Notes: generated from the letters alone by a model not told the origin. A stretch of DNA of 64,000 bases from Corynebacterium curieae (GCF_027570035.1 NZ_JAKMUU010000002.1:124001-188000), one strand, 5' to 3'; shown: positions 46,339 to 55,840, counted from the first letter of the stretch. Made by a program: numbers and translations.

Positions 46339-46366
46339 TTGACACTCCCGTAACCATCACTATCGT
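46339..46366 (+). promoter_or_regulatory. Candidate promoter of the secreted-protein operon
   Basis: TTGACA (46339-46344) is an exact -35 hexamer; TATCGT (46361-46366) follows after 16 bases. The GTG of the secreted-protein gene lies about 80 bases downstream, leaving a real 5' leader. Confidence 0.45.
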
Positions 46367-46446
46367 TACTGTAGGTAGTATTGTTACAAATGTGACTAAT
46401 GGGGTTTGACCGCCCTTCCCGAGACCGCACCCAAGGAATTGATATC

Positions 46447-47175
46447 GTGAGCAACGCCCGAACCACCTGGCGCCTGTCCGGCCGCACCGGTTATATCGCC
46501 GCCGCAACGGCCGCGCTCATCGGACTCGCGTCCCCTCTCGTCGCCCCGGCTCAAGCCTCCGCCCCGGATCTTTCTTCCTTGGTGCAGCAGGCGTCTTCCC
46601 ATAGCCCACTAGACGAGTTGGGCCGCCCGAACCAAGAAACCCAGGACCGCATCCGCGCTTTCGCGGCCCAACCTTGGATCCCGGAGGACGCCCGCAACGC
46701 CATCCTGTCCGGCCTCGCCTTCTTCGTCGGCGGCGGTGATAGCAAGGGCGGCGTGGCCATACCGGAGGGCAATAACCCGAACTTCCGCCAGTTCTACTGG
46801 CCCACCGTCTCCGCCCACTGCATCGGCGGCACCAGCGACGCCATGGGCTCCGCTATCGCTGTCCCCGGCCCCACCGAAATGCCGGCACCGGGCGCAAAGC
46901 CTGGCGAAACCGTTTTCCTCTTCACCGCTCTCGGTACCCCACCGGCCGCGCGCGAACAGGGCGGAATGAATGTCCAGTGGTTCAACCTCGATACCCTGCG
47001 CAGCGGTGTTACCCCACTCAATAACAACGGCATCAACAATGATGGCCCTACCACCTTGTCCGGCACCGCACAGACCGGCAAGGGCACGGTTGTGGCACTG
47101 CTTAGTGGGTCTGTTAATACCGCAGAGTCGCGCTGCAATTTCGCGCCCACCGCCGCCTTCCTTGAGGTGAAGTAG
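46447..47175 (+). CDS. Secreted conserved protein (Rv1157c-like)
   Basis: A 242-residue exported protein. A Sec signal peptide (GYIAAATAALIGLASPLVAP) ends with AQA and cleavage is expected after residue 37. The mature part contains SPLDELGRPNQETQDRIRAF, RQFYWPTVSAHCIGG and two Cys that could form a disulfide (AHCIGG and RCNFAP). This pattern, including PLNNNGINNDGPTTLSG, is that of a conserved mycolata-specific secreted family whose M. tuberculosis member is, as I recall, Rv1157c. Function unknown. GTG 46447 is preferred over the 16-codon-longer frame because the signal peptide then has a normal length. The next gene starts directly at its stop. Confidence 0.75.
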   Translation: MSNARTTWRLSGRTGYIAAATAALIGLASPLVAPAQASAPDLSSLVQQASSHSPLDELGRPNQETQDRIRAFAAQPWIPEDARNAILSGLAFFVGGGDSKGGVAIPEGNNPNFRQFYWPTVSAHCIGGTSDAMGSAIAVPGPTEMPAPGAKPGETVFLFTALGTPPAAREQGGMNVQWFNLDTLRSGVTPLNNNGINNDGPTTLSGTAQTGKGTVVALLSGSVNTAESRCNFAPTAAFLEVK

Positions 47176-47712
47176 ATGGCGGTAGATCTCCATCCGGTCA
47201 AGCGCGAGACCTTTAATACCGCGAATTATACGAATACCGACCCCAAGGGGTACCTGCGGGAAGTCGATACCTACACCGAAACCGACTTTGGCCTCTACAT
47301 GGCCCGGGGCGCCGATCACCCGCGCTTTGGCTACTTAGAATCGTGGCTGCTGCCGGATCTCAACCTGCGCGCTAATATCTTCCACTTCCGCCCTGGCATC
47401 GACGTCCAGCAGGATTTTTATATCGACGTTGCCGAAATCCAGCGCGATGGTGCAGTGTGGACCACCCGCGATCTTTACGTAGACCTCGTAGCCACGCACG
47501 GAGACCCCATCTGCGTGCTCGACATCGATGAGCTATCGGCCGCAACTTCCGCAGGTTTAATTACCGCCGAAGATGCGGAGAAAGCGATCGACACCACACT
47601 TGCCGCAGTAGAAGGCATTACTCGCAGCGGCGATGATGCGATGGCTTGGTTGGCACACCAAGGGATAAACTTGTCGTGGTCCGATAACATCACCCTAACC
47701 CCAGAAGGATAA
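47176..47712 (+). CDS. DUF402 domain protein
   Basis: A 178-residue cytosolic protein of the DUF402 family, whose characterised members (FomD, nucleoside di- and triphosphatases) hydrolyse nucleotide phosphoanhydrides with metal ions. Supporting residues are the acidic run in FYIDVAEIQRDGAVWTTRDL, then YVDLVATHGDP and VLDIDELSAA. Its substrate here is unknown. The ATG abuts the TAG of the secreted-protein gene, and the DUF808 gene follows after three bases, so the three are an operon. Confidence 0.8.
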   Translation: MAVDLHPVKRETFNTANYTNTDPKGYLREVDTYTETDFGLYMARGADHPRFGYLESWLLPDLNLRANIFHFRPGIDVQQDFYIDVAEIQRDGAVWTTRDLYVDLVATHGDPICVLDIDELSAATSAGLITAEDAEKAIDTTLAAVEGITRSGDDAMAWLAHQGINLSWSDNITLTPEG

Positions 47713-47715
47713 TTT

Positions 47716-48663
47716 ATGGCCGGCGGCCTATTTGCCCTGCTTGACGACGTCGCCCTGATCGCCCGCTCCGCCGCTTCCAGCGTTGACGACGTGGCCGCGC
47801 TCGCGGGCAAAACCTCTGTGAAGGCCGCAGGCGTGGTGGTCGATGATGCCGCGGTAACCCCGCAATACGTCGAGGGCATTAAGCCGCAGCGTGAGCTGCC
47901 GATGATCTGGCGCATCACCAAGGGCTCGCTCGTCAATAAGCTGGTCATAATCTTACCCATCGCCATGATCCTCTCGTGGATCGCGCCGTGGGCACTTACG
48001 CCCATCTTGATGTGCGGCGGCACCTATTTGTGTTTCGAGGGCGCGGAAAAGATCCTGCACCACGTACTTCCCCACCGGGAAAAAGAAACCGAGCCGGTTC
48101 AGGAAAAGGGCGCTGACGCCGAGGATAGCTTGGTCAGATCCGCTATCACCACTGACCTCATCTTATCCTCGGAGATCATGATCATCTCCTTGAACGAAGT
48201 CATCAATGAGCCGTTCTGGATGCGACTCGGGGCCCTCATTTTGGTCGGCATCCTCTTGACTTTGGGTGTCTACGGCGCGGTAGGCCTGCTGGTCAAGATG
48301 GATGATATCGGCATGGCACTTATTAAGCGCCACGATGGCAACTCCACCATCGGCACCGCTCTGGTCAAGGGCATGCCTATCGTACTCGATATCATCGGCG
48401 TCATCGGCACCGCCGCCATGCTGTGGGTAGGCGGCCATATCGTGATCAAGGGCGTGCACGAATTCGGCATGGATCAGCCACGCGAGTTTATAGCATCTGT
48501 GACCGAAAAGATTTCCAATGGCGCTTTGGCCTGGCTGGCAGAAACCGGCATGTCCATGGTCTGCGGCTTGGTGCTTGGCGCAGTCATCGCCTCGATCGTC
48601 ATGGCGGTCAAGGCCTCCTTTGGCAAGACCTCGGCCACCTCCGCCACGCCGGCCGAGGCTTAA
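47716..48663 (+). CDS. DUF808 (YedI-like) membrane protein
   Basis: A 315-residue inner-membrane protein of the DUF808 family. The N-terminal 60 residues are soluble (GGLFALLDDVALIARSAASS and DVAALAGKTSVKAAGVVVDD). About seven membrane segments follow, with ICGGTYLCFEGAEK-like sequence (MCGGTYLCFEGAEKILHHVL) that is the family hallmark. E. coli YedI belongs here and its role is not known. The C-terminal segment is Ala/Thr-rich. It is the last gene of the operon and converges with zupT, 18 bases apart. Confidence 0.88.
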   Translation: MAGGLFALLDDVALIARSAASSVDDVAALAGKTSVKAAGVVVDDAAVTPQYVEGIKPQRELPMIWRITKGSLVNKLVIILPIAMILSWIAPWALTPILMCGGTYLCFEGAEKILHHVLPHREKETEPVQEKGADAEDSLVRSAITTDLILSSEIMIISLNEVINEPFWMRLGALILVGILLTLGVYGAVGLLVKMDDIGMALIKRHDGNSTIGTALVKGMPIVLDIIGVIGTAAMLWVGGHIVIKGVHEFGMDQPREFIASVTEKISNGALAWLAETGMSMVCGLVLGAVIASIVMAVKASFGKTSATSATPAEA

Positions 48664-48681
48664 GAGGACGGCGGTCCAGCT

Positions 48682-49479
48682 CTACATAAAGAGCATGAGC
48701 GAAACCGCCATCACGGCCATTCCGGCAATCAAGCCATATATGGCGTAGTGGTGCTCGCCCGTTTCCTCCGCGGTGGGCAAAAGCTCATCGAGGGAAATAA
48801 AGACCATAATGCCGGCGATGGCGGCAAAGCTAATGCCCATGGTTGCCGGCCCAATAACCGGCATGAGAAGGCCGAAGCCAATGAGCGCGCCTACCGGCTC
48901 CGCTAGGCCAGATAAGGTGGCCCACCAAAAAGCCTTCTTGCGGGAGCCGGTGGCCTCCCGCAGCGGTACGGCTACCGCGATGCCTTCTGGGATATTATGA
49001 ATGGCAATCGCCACCGCCACCGGCACCGCAATTTCCTTGGATTCCAAGCCGGATAGAAAGGTGGCAAATCCCTCTGGGAAGTTGTGCAGCCCTAGCGCAC
49101 AGGCGGTAAAGACGCCAGTTTTCATCAGCTTTTTGCGTCGGGCTTCCTCGGCGGTGGTTGCTGGTTCATGCGGATTAATTTCCTCCGGCACGAGCCGGTC
49201 AATAATGGCAATGACCGCGATGCCGGCAAAGAAGGCGCCGACGGCGGCCCAAGTGCCGGGGGTCTGGCCACCGAGGGCGTCGGCAAGCTGCGAAATGCCC
49301 TCCGGAAGAATCTCCATAAAGGAGACATAGAGCATCACCCCGGCCGAAAGCCCCAAGGCTGCGGCCATAAAAGCCGGCCCAGGCTGGCGCTTTCCCACCG
49401 CTAGGCCACCGCCTATCGAGGTCGACAGCCCTGACAGCAGCACCAAGGCGAAGGCAAAAGCGAAGGTACTAAAGGTCAT
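48682..49479 (-). CDS. zupT: ZIP-family zinc transporter ZupT
   Basis: A 265-residue ZIP transporter with eight membrane segments. Metal-site motifs are HNFPEGFATF in helix 4 and HNIPEGIAVAVP in helix 5, and LDELLPTAEE near the end is also typical. ZupT imports zinc and other divalent metals. ATG 49479 is selected over GTG/ATG codons further up because it leaves the Zur-like box and a TAGGGT -10 box (49487-49492, this strand) upstream at a leaderless distance. A histidine-poor cytoplasmic loop lies between helices 3 and 4. Control by Zur is inferred from the box. Confidence 0.92.
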   Translation of the reverse strand: MTFSTFAFAFALVLLSGLSTSIGGGLAVGKRQPGPAFMAAALGLSAGVMLYVSFMEILPEGISQLADALGGQTPGTWAAVGAFFAGIAVIAIIDRLVPEEINPHEPATTAEEARRKKLMKTGVFTACALGLHNFPEGFATFLSGLESKEIAVPVAVAIAIHNIPEGIAVAVPLREATGSRKKAFWWATLSGLAEPVGALIGFGLLMPVIGPATMGISFAAIAGIMVFISLDELLPTAEETGEHHYAIYGLIAGMAVMAVSLMLFM

Positions 49480-49490
49480 ATCTGGCACCC

Positions 49491-49513
49491 TACCTGACAA
49501 TGATTATCAGGTA
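49491..49513. promoter_or_regulatory. Zur-box-like palindrome upstream of zupT
   Basis: TACCTGACAATGATTATCAGGTA is a 23-base palindrome with one mismatched pair around its centre. Its core TGACAATGATTATCA matches the Zur consensus TGATAATGATTATCA at 14 of 15 positions. It starts one base behind the stop of the BCCT gene and covers the -10/-35 region expected for zupT. Confidence 0.7.
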
Positions 49514-51379
49514 TTAACCTTCGTTCTTTTCCTCTGTTACGGGCGAGATAAACTCACCATTTTCAATGGAAGGGTCATTGTCCACGTACTCGCCTGCTTC
49601 ATAGTCATACCCCACAGCACGGCCCTCCTCGTCCGTGCGTGCGTACCAATCGGTCACCTCGGCTGCAGTGGAGTTAAAGTGCGCACCCGTAGCGTAGTCC
49701 CCCTCTGTCGGCTCGATGGACAGGGCAAAGTTATCTCCATAGTCGCGCACGCCGCGCACAATTGCGTTGGAGACTGCCTCATCCTCGTAGAAATGGCGGA
49801 TGGAGGCGGGATCGTGGCGCAGCTCGCGCACCAGCGCAATACACATGAGAACAATGATGACGGCAAACGGTAGCGCCGTCACCGTAATAAGATTCTGCAG
49901 GCCCTGTAGGGCGTTGCGGCCGCCAGCGAGCAAGATGACTACGGCGATGCCAGCCATGCATACCACCCAAAAGACCGTAACCACAGGGTTCGGCTTGGGG
50001 TTTCCGCGCTGGGTGAGCTGGGAGTTCACAATCGAAGCGGAGTCTGCAGTCGTGATGAAGAAGACCACCAGCATGACGATGACGATAGGCGCCATCCATT
50101 CCGCTCCCGGGAAGTGGTCGAGCACCTTGAAGAAGATATCCTCGGCCGCCGGCATGGAATCGATGGTCCCGTCCGGCGCTATATCGCCATCACGGCGCTG
50201 CAACCAGATGGTGGTGCCACCCAAAATGGTAAAGGCGCCGACGATAATGGCAGAAGGGATCAACAGCACGCCGAGCACGAACTGACGAATGGTGCGGCCG
50301 CGCGAAATCTTGGCCACGAATACGCCGACGAACGGTGACCACGATACCCACCAGGCCCAGTAGAAGGTGGTCCAGGAGGACAAGAAGGCCACCATGTCCT
50401 CTCCTTCGCCCATATTGGCCGAGAGCATCTGCGGCATCTCGTCGAGGTACTCAATAACCACGGCCGGCAGCATATTGGCCAAAAAGGCAGTTGGCCCGAC
50501 AACGAAGAAGAAAAGCGCCAAGGCCATGGCCAATACAAGGTTGATATTAGAAAGCCATCGAATGCCCTTGGCCACACCGGAGACAGCCGAGAAGATCGTG
50601 CCGATGGAAAGCACGACGATAATTACCAGCGCCGCCGCATTACCGGTAGTAGACCAGCCACTGACCAGCTCCACGCCGCGACCAATCTGTAGGGCACCAA
50701 TACCCAAGGTGGCGGCGGTGCCAAAAAGAGTGGCAATAATGGCCAAACCATCAATGATTCGCGCGGGCAGGGAGTCGCTGGAACGGTTACCAAAAAGCGG
50801 CATCAAAATAGAGCTCATTAGCGGCACCCGGCCGCGACGGAAGGACACATAGGCCACACACAACCCCACGATGGCATAGATCGCCCAGGCATTAATGCCC
50901 CAGTGCATAGCGGCTTGGGCCATGGCCCCCAGTACAGCCTCATCGCTGGCCGCCTCATAGGAGCCCGGACGCGGGGAAAGGTAATAGCTCAGCGGCTCGA
51001 AAGGACCAAAGAAGATGATGCCGATGCCAATGCCAGCACCAAAAAGCATGGCCGCCCAGCTCAGCGTGGAAAATTCCGGCTTTTCTCCGTCTAAGCCCAG
51101 CGGAATCTTGCCGTATTTGGAAAAGGCCAGGATGATGAGCAAGAACATCAGGAAGGTCGCCAGGGCAGTAAAAATCCAGCCTAGGTTGCGCATTACCCAA
51201 TCCAGCGCCGCCGAGGAGGAATTAAAGACCTGCTCAGGTGCAATAACGCCCCAAATGACGAAGGCAATGATTAATCCACCGACTACAAATAGAATCGGTT
51301 TGTCTACGCCATATTTCACCTTCTGATCCTCAATGGATACGCCTGGTACCAGCGCCGGGTGGATATTATGCGGGTACAT
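49514..51379 (-). CDS. BCCT family transporter (betaine/choline/carnitine type)
   Basis: A 621-residue transporter with twelve membrane segments, of the BetP/EctP/LcoP family. The glycine-rich helix 3 reads FGAGIGIGIIFFGPFEPL. The Trp box is TIFYWAWW-like (TTFYWAWWVSWSPFVGVFVA), followed by KISRGRTIRQF. These carriers take up compatible solutes with sodium or protons, mostly under osmotic stress. ATG 51379 has GAAGGA upstream; a TTG four codons earlier would give a longer form. The frame stays open upstream without a start codon, encoding a Ser-rich basic stretch. The 90-residue acidic C-terminal tail (ending VTEEKNEG) differs from the basic osmosensing tail of BetP. Confidence 0.88.
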   Translation of the reverse strand: MYPHNIHPALVPGVSIEDQKVKYGVDKPILFVVGGLIIAFVIWGVIAPEQVFNSSSAALDWVMRNLGWIFTALATFLMFLLIILAFSKYGKIPLGLDGEKPEFSTLSWAAMLFGAGIGIGIIFFGPFEPLSYYLSPRPGSYEAASDEAVLGAMAQAAMHWGINAWAIYAIVGLCVAYVSFRRGRVPLMSSILMPLFGNRSSDSLPARIIDGLAIIATLFGTAATLGIGALQIGRGVELVSGWSTTGNAAALVIIVVLSIGTIFSAVSGVAKGIRWLSNINLVLAMALALFFFVVGPTAFLANMLPAVVIEYLDEMPQMLSANMGEGEDMVAFLSSWTTFYWAWWVSWSPFVGVFVAKISRGRTIRQFVLGVLLIPSAIIVGAFTILGGTTIWLQRRDGDIAPDGTIDSMPAAEDIFFKVLDHFPGAEWMAPIVIVMLVVFFITTADSASIVNSQLTQRGNPKPNPVVTVFWVVCMAGIAVVILLAGGRNALQGLQNLITVTALPFAVIIVLMCIALVRELRHDPASIRHFYEDEAVSNAIVRGVRDYGDNFALSIEPTEGDYATGAHFNSTAAEVTDWYARTDEEGRAVGYDYEAGEYVDNDPSIENGEFISPVTEEKNEG

Positions 51380-51646
51380 AATGTCCTTCAAGATGCGCTT
51401 GGCGTTTCGAGTACGCTTTTTGCTTTCCTCCGAGTTATTGACCCCGCGTGCGGAGTGCGGTGAGGAAGACGATGAAGAAGAGATGGTTCTACTCCTATTC
51501 TGTTTTCCGGGCTAGCAACTTTTAGAGAGCTGTATAAACTCTAATAAAAACTCGCAGGATATAAAGCTGAGCCAGCTATTTACCCCATATGCGTAAGATG
51601 AAATACACACAAAATTGCCGGCATTAAACCTTGGGAGTGACTTTCT

Positions 51647-52708
51647 ATGGCGCTATACCCGCTCGCTACTAGTTACTTCGGCGTGGAGCACGTGGCGGTG
51701 CTCGAGCACCCGGTAGTGGGCACTGCGTTGAGCATCCCCGGCGTTGCACAGCAGGCAGCGCTTGTCGACGTCTCCCTAGAACCCGATACCTACACCAACG
51801 GCTGGCGCATCCGCTCTGAATTTGGCTTCCTCGGCTTCCTAGATGAGGTAGAAGCTGCTGAGTATCCCGCTTTGGAGCGGCTGAAACTTTCTTCTGCCCA
51901 GCCGCAGACTATCGCCACCGTGGAAGTAGTAGATGGCGAGGTGGACGTTGCTGTATCGCTCGGCTTGTGGCCGTGGATGGTTCCGGTCAATGATCAGCCC
52001 CAGGGCACGGCTTTGTTGGCCGGCGGAAAGGGCATGCTGATCGATACCGCGGCCGGGGACCTTGCTGCCGCACAGCTCGATCGGATGGGTGCGCAGCAAT
52101 TCTTCGTCACCGTTGACGTCCTAGACGATACTGCGGTGGCCACCTGCGGGGAGGTTGTACTTGGCCCCTGCGGCACTATCGCCGAGCTTCCCGGTCTGCG
52201 CGCCGCACTTGCTGCGGTTCGTGGCTCTGGTGCTGGAATCTCGGCCCGCGCATATTCCAGCCACGGAATGCTTGCCGTTGACTTTCCTGCTGATGCGGCC
52301 ACCGCCGCCGAGGTGTTCTCCCCCGCTGTCCCACCATTGCGCGTTCCTGCTGACCACCCCGCAATCCCATCTGCCTCACCGACGGCCGCACCAGCCCAAC
52401 CCGAGGCGTGGGAGCACACCCTTAACGCTGACTCTATTGTCACCGCGCTTCCCGCCGGTTCCCGTCGACCGGTTGGACCGCGCCGGGCCGAACCGCAGAC
52501 TGAGGCTGCCGTTGAGGACGCACCGCCACAAGCCAGTGCAGAGCTTGCGAAACTAGTTTCATCCGTTCCCGGCGAGCAGAACTTCAGCTGGCGCGCGCTG
52601 CCGGTAGCCGATGAACCTGGCCGGTTTTCGTCCGAATCCGCCCGCGTGCGAGCCCGGCGCGTTGCCCGCGAGGCCTCCCACCACCGTGGGGGCAATCACC
52701 GCAAGTAG
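51647..52708 (+). CDS. Conserved hypothetical protein with Ala/Pro-rich tail
   Basis: A 353-residue soluble protein. The first about 210 residues look folded, beginning LATSYFGVEHVAVLEHPV. The segment FGFLGFLDEVEAAEYPALER is reminiscent of the HIRAN-like fold, but the resemblance is weak. From about residue 220 the sequence is low-complexity, rich in Ala, Pro and Arg, and it ends in the very basic RVRARRVAREASHHRGGNHRK. No signal peptide or membrane segment. It faces away from the BCCT gene and converges with selB, but there is no sign that it belongs to the selenocysteine set. Function unknown. Confidence 0.6.
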   Translation: MALYPLATSYFGVEHVAVLEHPVVGTALSIPGVAQQAALVDVSLEPDTYTNGWRIRSEFGFLGFLDEVEAAEYPALERLKLSSAQPQTIATVEVVDGEVDVAVSLGLWPWMVPVNDQPQGTALLAGGKGMLIDTAAGDLAAAQLDRMGAQQFFVTVDVLDDTAVATCGEVVLGPCGTIAELPGLRAALAAVRGSGAGISARAYSSHGMLAVDFPADAATAAEVFSPAVPPLRVPADHPAIPSASPTAAPAQPEAWEHTLNADSIVTALPAGSRRPVGPRRAEPQTEAAVEDAPPQASAELAKLVSSVPGEQNFSWRALPVADEPGRFSSESARVRARRVAREASHHRGGNHRK

Positions 52709-52725
52709 CCGGGATCGGCTATGAG

Positions 52726-54498
52726 CTACCGCAGGGTTCTTTGGCCTCCCTCGCCGCGGCGGGTAATCCGTTGGGAGTCGAGATATTCGAGCAACGGGAT
52801 GGCCACCCGGCGCGTGGTCCCCAGCGCCTGGCGGGCAGCAGAAAGCGTAAAGGGCTGTTCTAGCTCGGCTAGGCGGCGGCGAGCCTCATCACGGGCCGAG
52901 GGCAAAAGAATGATGCCTTGTTTGAGTCGCAATAGGCGCCCAGCGCGTTCGGCGGCAGCGAGCTCCTTGGTACTAAGCCCCAGTTCCGCTAGTTCATCCG
53001 CCTCCGGTGCTGCAAAGGGGTCCGCTTTGAGTTTCGATTCAATGGCAGCAACCCCACGCTCGGCGGCGCCTAGGTCCACGCTCTGCCCAGGCAATCGCAA
53101 CACTCCGTCGCTGCTTTCTGTCTTCGCCGCAGCGATGGCGAGGCTGAGTAAGCGTTCCTCTCGCAGGTCGAGGGCATCCATTGCTGCCTTACGCGGCATT
53201 CCTGGTGCCAGGGGATGTGCGGCGGCGTGGGAATGCAGGGCGTCGGTAAGCGCTTGCTTCCACCGCATTACCTGGCCAGCCGCAATCCACCAGTCGCGGA
53301 AGGAGATGATGCCTGCGGGTGGCGCGGCGGTATCGAAGCCATCGCGTACGAGTTCTTCCAAGCGGGCGTAGCCGACACGGCGCAAGTAGGTGGCTGGATC
53401 GCGGAATGATTCCTGAGCACCTAGCGCTTCGGCGCGGTGGCGTGCTGCCCCGCGCCGGTTAAGCTCGGGCGGGCGCAAATCTACTGTCTCCACCCCGGCA
53501 ACGACGTGCCGACCGCCGGGGCTGCGAACGACGAAGCGATCTAGGAGCCGAAGGGGCAATGGATGAGCCAGGCTAAGGCGCGCGAAATCGGCCGAAAGGG
53601 GGCGCAGGTGGGCCTCTACCCCGGCGGTGCCGGTGTGGATTACGAGGTTATCCGGCAGCCCATCGAGCTCGGCGCCAAATGTGCGGCGGACATCGAAGGA
53701 TTCCACCATGCGCCAGGCACCCGGGGTAAGTAGGGCATCGCCGCGGTGAATATCGGAGGCATCCACCCCTCGCAGGTTGACGGCCGCACGGGTTACCGGA
53801 CCAAGGCTTTTATGCGCGGTATTCTCACTGTGCAGTCCCCGGATTTCTACTTCCTTTTCGCCATCTGCCGTGGCTGCCAGCAGACTATCGCCCACGCGCA
53901 GGCTGCCTGCAGCAAGCGTTCCGGTGACCACGGTGCCCGCACCCTTAACGCTAAAGGCGCGGTCCACCCACATCCGCACTGGCGCTTGTGCATCGGGGGC
54001 AGGCAGACCTGCCAGTAAGTCATCCAGTGCCTGGCGCAGCTGCTCAAGGCCGTCACCGGTAGGGGCGGCTACGGGGATAATGGGGGCGTCGGCAAGCGGG
54101 GTATCTGCCAGCTGCCCCCGGATCTCGGCGGTGCGATCCACGGTGGCGCGGTCACTGCGGGTAAGCGCAATAATGCCATGCTCCACGCCCAACGCGCGCA
54201 AGGCATCGCGGTGGTCGGTGGACTGGGCTTGCCACCCCTCGTCGGCCGCAACCACGAATAGCACCACTGGCGCTGGGCCCACGCCGGCAAGCATATTGCC
54301 CAGGAATTTCTCATGGCCAGGCACATCAACAAAGGCTACGTCCGCCCCCGAGGGCAAAGTGGTCCAGACAAAGCCTAGGTCAATGGTTAGCCCGCGGCGC
54401 TTTTCTTCCTCCCAACGGTCTGGGTCCATCTCCGTAAGCGCGCGAACCAGGGTGGATTTTCCATGATCCACATGGCCGGCAGTGGCAACGACGTACAC
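52726..54498 (-). CDS. selB: Selenocysteine-specific elongation factor SelB
   Basis: A 590-residue translation factor that brings Sec-tRNA to UGA codons with a SECIS element. The GTPase domain has G1 AGHVDHGKSTLVRALT, G2 region KRRGLTIDLGFVW, G3 DVPGHEKFLGNM and G4 TRSDRA. EF-Tu-like domains follow (MWVDRAFSVKGAGTVVTGTL). The C-terminal about 230 residues are winged-helix repeats that bind the SECIS hairpin, ending LEYLDSQRITRRGEGGQRTL. SelB is distinguished from EF-Tu and IF2 by GLTIDLGF and these repeats. The GTG start abuts the selA stop, so the genes are coupled. Confidence 0.96.
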   Translation of the reverse strand: MYVVATAGHVDHGKSTLVRALTEMDPDRWEEEKRRGLTIDLGFVWTTLPSGADVAFVDVPGHEKFLGNMLAGVGPAPVVLFVVAADEGWQAQSTDHRDALRALGVEHGIIALTRSDRATVDRTAEIRGQLADTPLADAPIIPVAAPTGDGLEQLRQALDDLLAGLPAPDAQAPVRMWVDRAFSVKGAGTVVTGTLAAGSLRVGDSLLAATADGEKEVEIRGLHSENTAHKSLGPVTRAAVNLRGVDASDIHRGDALLTPGAWRMVESFDVRRTFGAELDGLPDNLVIHTGTAGVEAHLRPLSADFARLSLAHPLPLRLLDRFVVRSPGGRHVVAGVETVDLRPPELNRRGAARHRAEALGAQESFRDPATYLRRVGYARLEELVRDGFDTAAPPAGIISFRDWWIAAGQVMRWKQALTDALHSHAAAHPLAPGMPRKAAMDALDLREERLLSLAIAAAKTESSDGVLRLPGQSVDLGAAERGVAAIESKLKADPFAAPEADELAELGLSTKELAAAERAGRLLRLKQGIILLPSARDEARRRLAELEQPFTLSAARQALGTTRRVAIPLLEYLDSQRITRRGEGGQRTLR

Positions 54499-55815
54499 CT
54501 ATCCCACCGCCTTGATCGCGGCTATTACTGCCGCGTCTTGGTGCGCGGGAACGCAGCGAATATCCACCAAGCAGCGCCCTTGATGCACGCGGCTTACGAC
54601 GGATGGCTCCTGGCGGCGCAGCGCGTCCGCAAAGTGCTCGGGCAGGCTGACGGCAAAGCCCGGCAGGGGGTATTCGGGCGCCCCGCCACCGCCCACGCGG
54701 CCATCATGAGCCACCACGTGCGCGCCGACCGCCTCCGCAATCGCCTCCGTGCGCGCGCGATGGTTCTCGTGGTCCAAGTGCAGTGCGTCTTGCACCGCAT
54801 TCGAAGGAGTGGAAATAGCGGCCTCCAAGGCGTTGAGGCGCAGCTTATCTATGCGCACGGCGCGCGCTAGCGGGTGCTTTTTCACCGCAGAAATCGCGTC
54901 TTTAGTGCCCAATAGGATGCCTGCTTGCGGTCCGCCGAGCAGCTTGTCCCCGGAGGCAATGACGATATCGGCACCAGCGCGCAACTGAGCATGAATATCC
55001 GGTTCCTCAGGCAGGGCTGGGTCATGGGTGAGCAGGCCAGAGCCCAAATCTACAATGAGCCGGGTGCCATGGCGCGCAGCTAGGCGGTGCAGCTCGTCTA
55101 CTCCTACCGCTGAGGTAAAGCCCTCGATGCGGAAATTGGAGGGGTGTACCTTCAAGATTGCGCCCGTATTATCCCCCAGCGCACGCTCATAGTCCGCCAC
55201 GTGGGTGCGGTTGGTAGCGCCGACTTCCTTCAAGCGGGTGGCGGTGGATTCGATGAGCTCGGGCAGGCGAAAACCAGCACCGATTTCGATAAGCTCGCCG
55301 CGCGAGATGATGACCTCTTTACCAGGGGCAAGCGCGGCGGTGGCCAGCAGCAAGGCGCTGGCGCCGTTATTTACCACCAGCGCATCTTCTGCACCGGGGC
55401 AGGCCGCAAGCAGCGCAGCCGTAGCGCCAGCTCCCCGGTTCTTGGAGCGCTTGCCGGATTCAAGGTCCATTTCCACATCGGTATAGGAGGCGGCATCGTG
55501 GAGGGCTTCTACTGCGGCGCTGGGAAGCGGGGCGCGCCCTAGGTTGGTATGGATGATGACACCGGTGGCGTTGATGACCGGCCGCAGGGAATGCGAATTC
55601 TTCTCCCCTAGCCGCTGCGCGATAGCTGCGGGAAGCTCACTAATGGGCACTCCGCCACGGCGGGCTTGGCTGACTGTGTCTTGGATAATCGCGCGGATGG
55701 TGTGCTCGGCAAGGCACTCGCGTGCGGCAGCTACTTCTGGCAGCTGGAGCAGCTCGTCCATGCGCGGAATATTCCTGCGGGGATCGGGGCTGGCAGCCGG
55801 CGTGGGCGTGGGCAC
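54499..55815 (-). CDS. selA: L-seryl-tRNA(Sec) selenium transferase SelA
   Basis: A 438-residue PLP enzyme converting Ser-tRNA(Sec) to Sec-tRNA(Sec) with selenophosphate. Motifs include INATGVIIHTNLGRAPLP, VNNGASALLLATAALA, SRGELIEIGAGFRLPE, VDLGSGLLT and the PLP lysine in ASGDKLLGGPQAG. I set the start at GTG 55815: the N-terminus then reads PTPTPAASPDPRRNIPRMDE and AAGGAGG lies upstream. A longer reading from 55917 would run through the tRNA-Sec gene and is rejected. ATG 55761 would remove a conserved DPRRNIPR. It lies 25 bases downstream of selC, so selC-selA-selB probably form one transcription unit. Confidence 0.95.
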   Translation of the reverse strand: MPTPTPAASPDPRRNIPRMDELLQLPEVAAARECLAEHTIRAIIQDTVSQARRGGVPISELPAAIAQRLGEKNSHSLRPVINATGVIIHTNLGRAPLPSAAVEALHDAASYTDVEMDLESGKRSKNRGAGATAALLAACPGAEDALVVNNGASALLLATAALAPGKEVIISRGELIEIGAGFRLPELIESTATRLKEVGATNRTHVADYERALGDNTGAILKVHPSNFRIEGFTSAVGVDELHRLAARHGTRLIVDLGSGLLTHDPALPEEPDIHAQLRAGADIVIASGDKLLGGPQAGILLGTKDAISAVKKHPLARAVRIDKLRLNALEAAISTPSNAVQDALHLDHENHRARTEAIAEAVGAHVVAHDGRVGGGGAPEYPLPGFAVSLPEHFADALRRQEPSVVSRVHQGRCLVDIRCVPAHQDAAVIAAIKAVG

Positions 55816-55840
55816 TATGGCATTCCTCCTTGCGCGCGAA

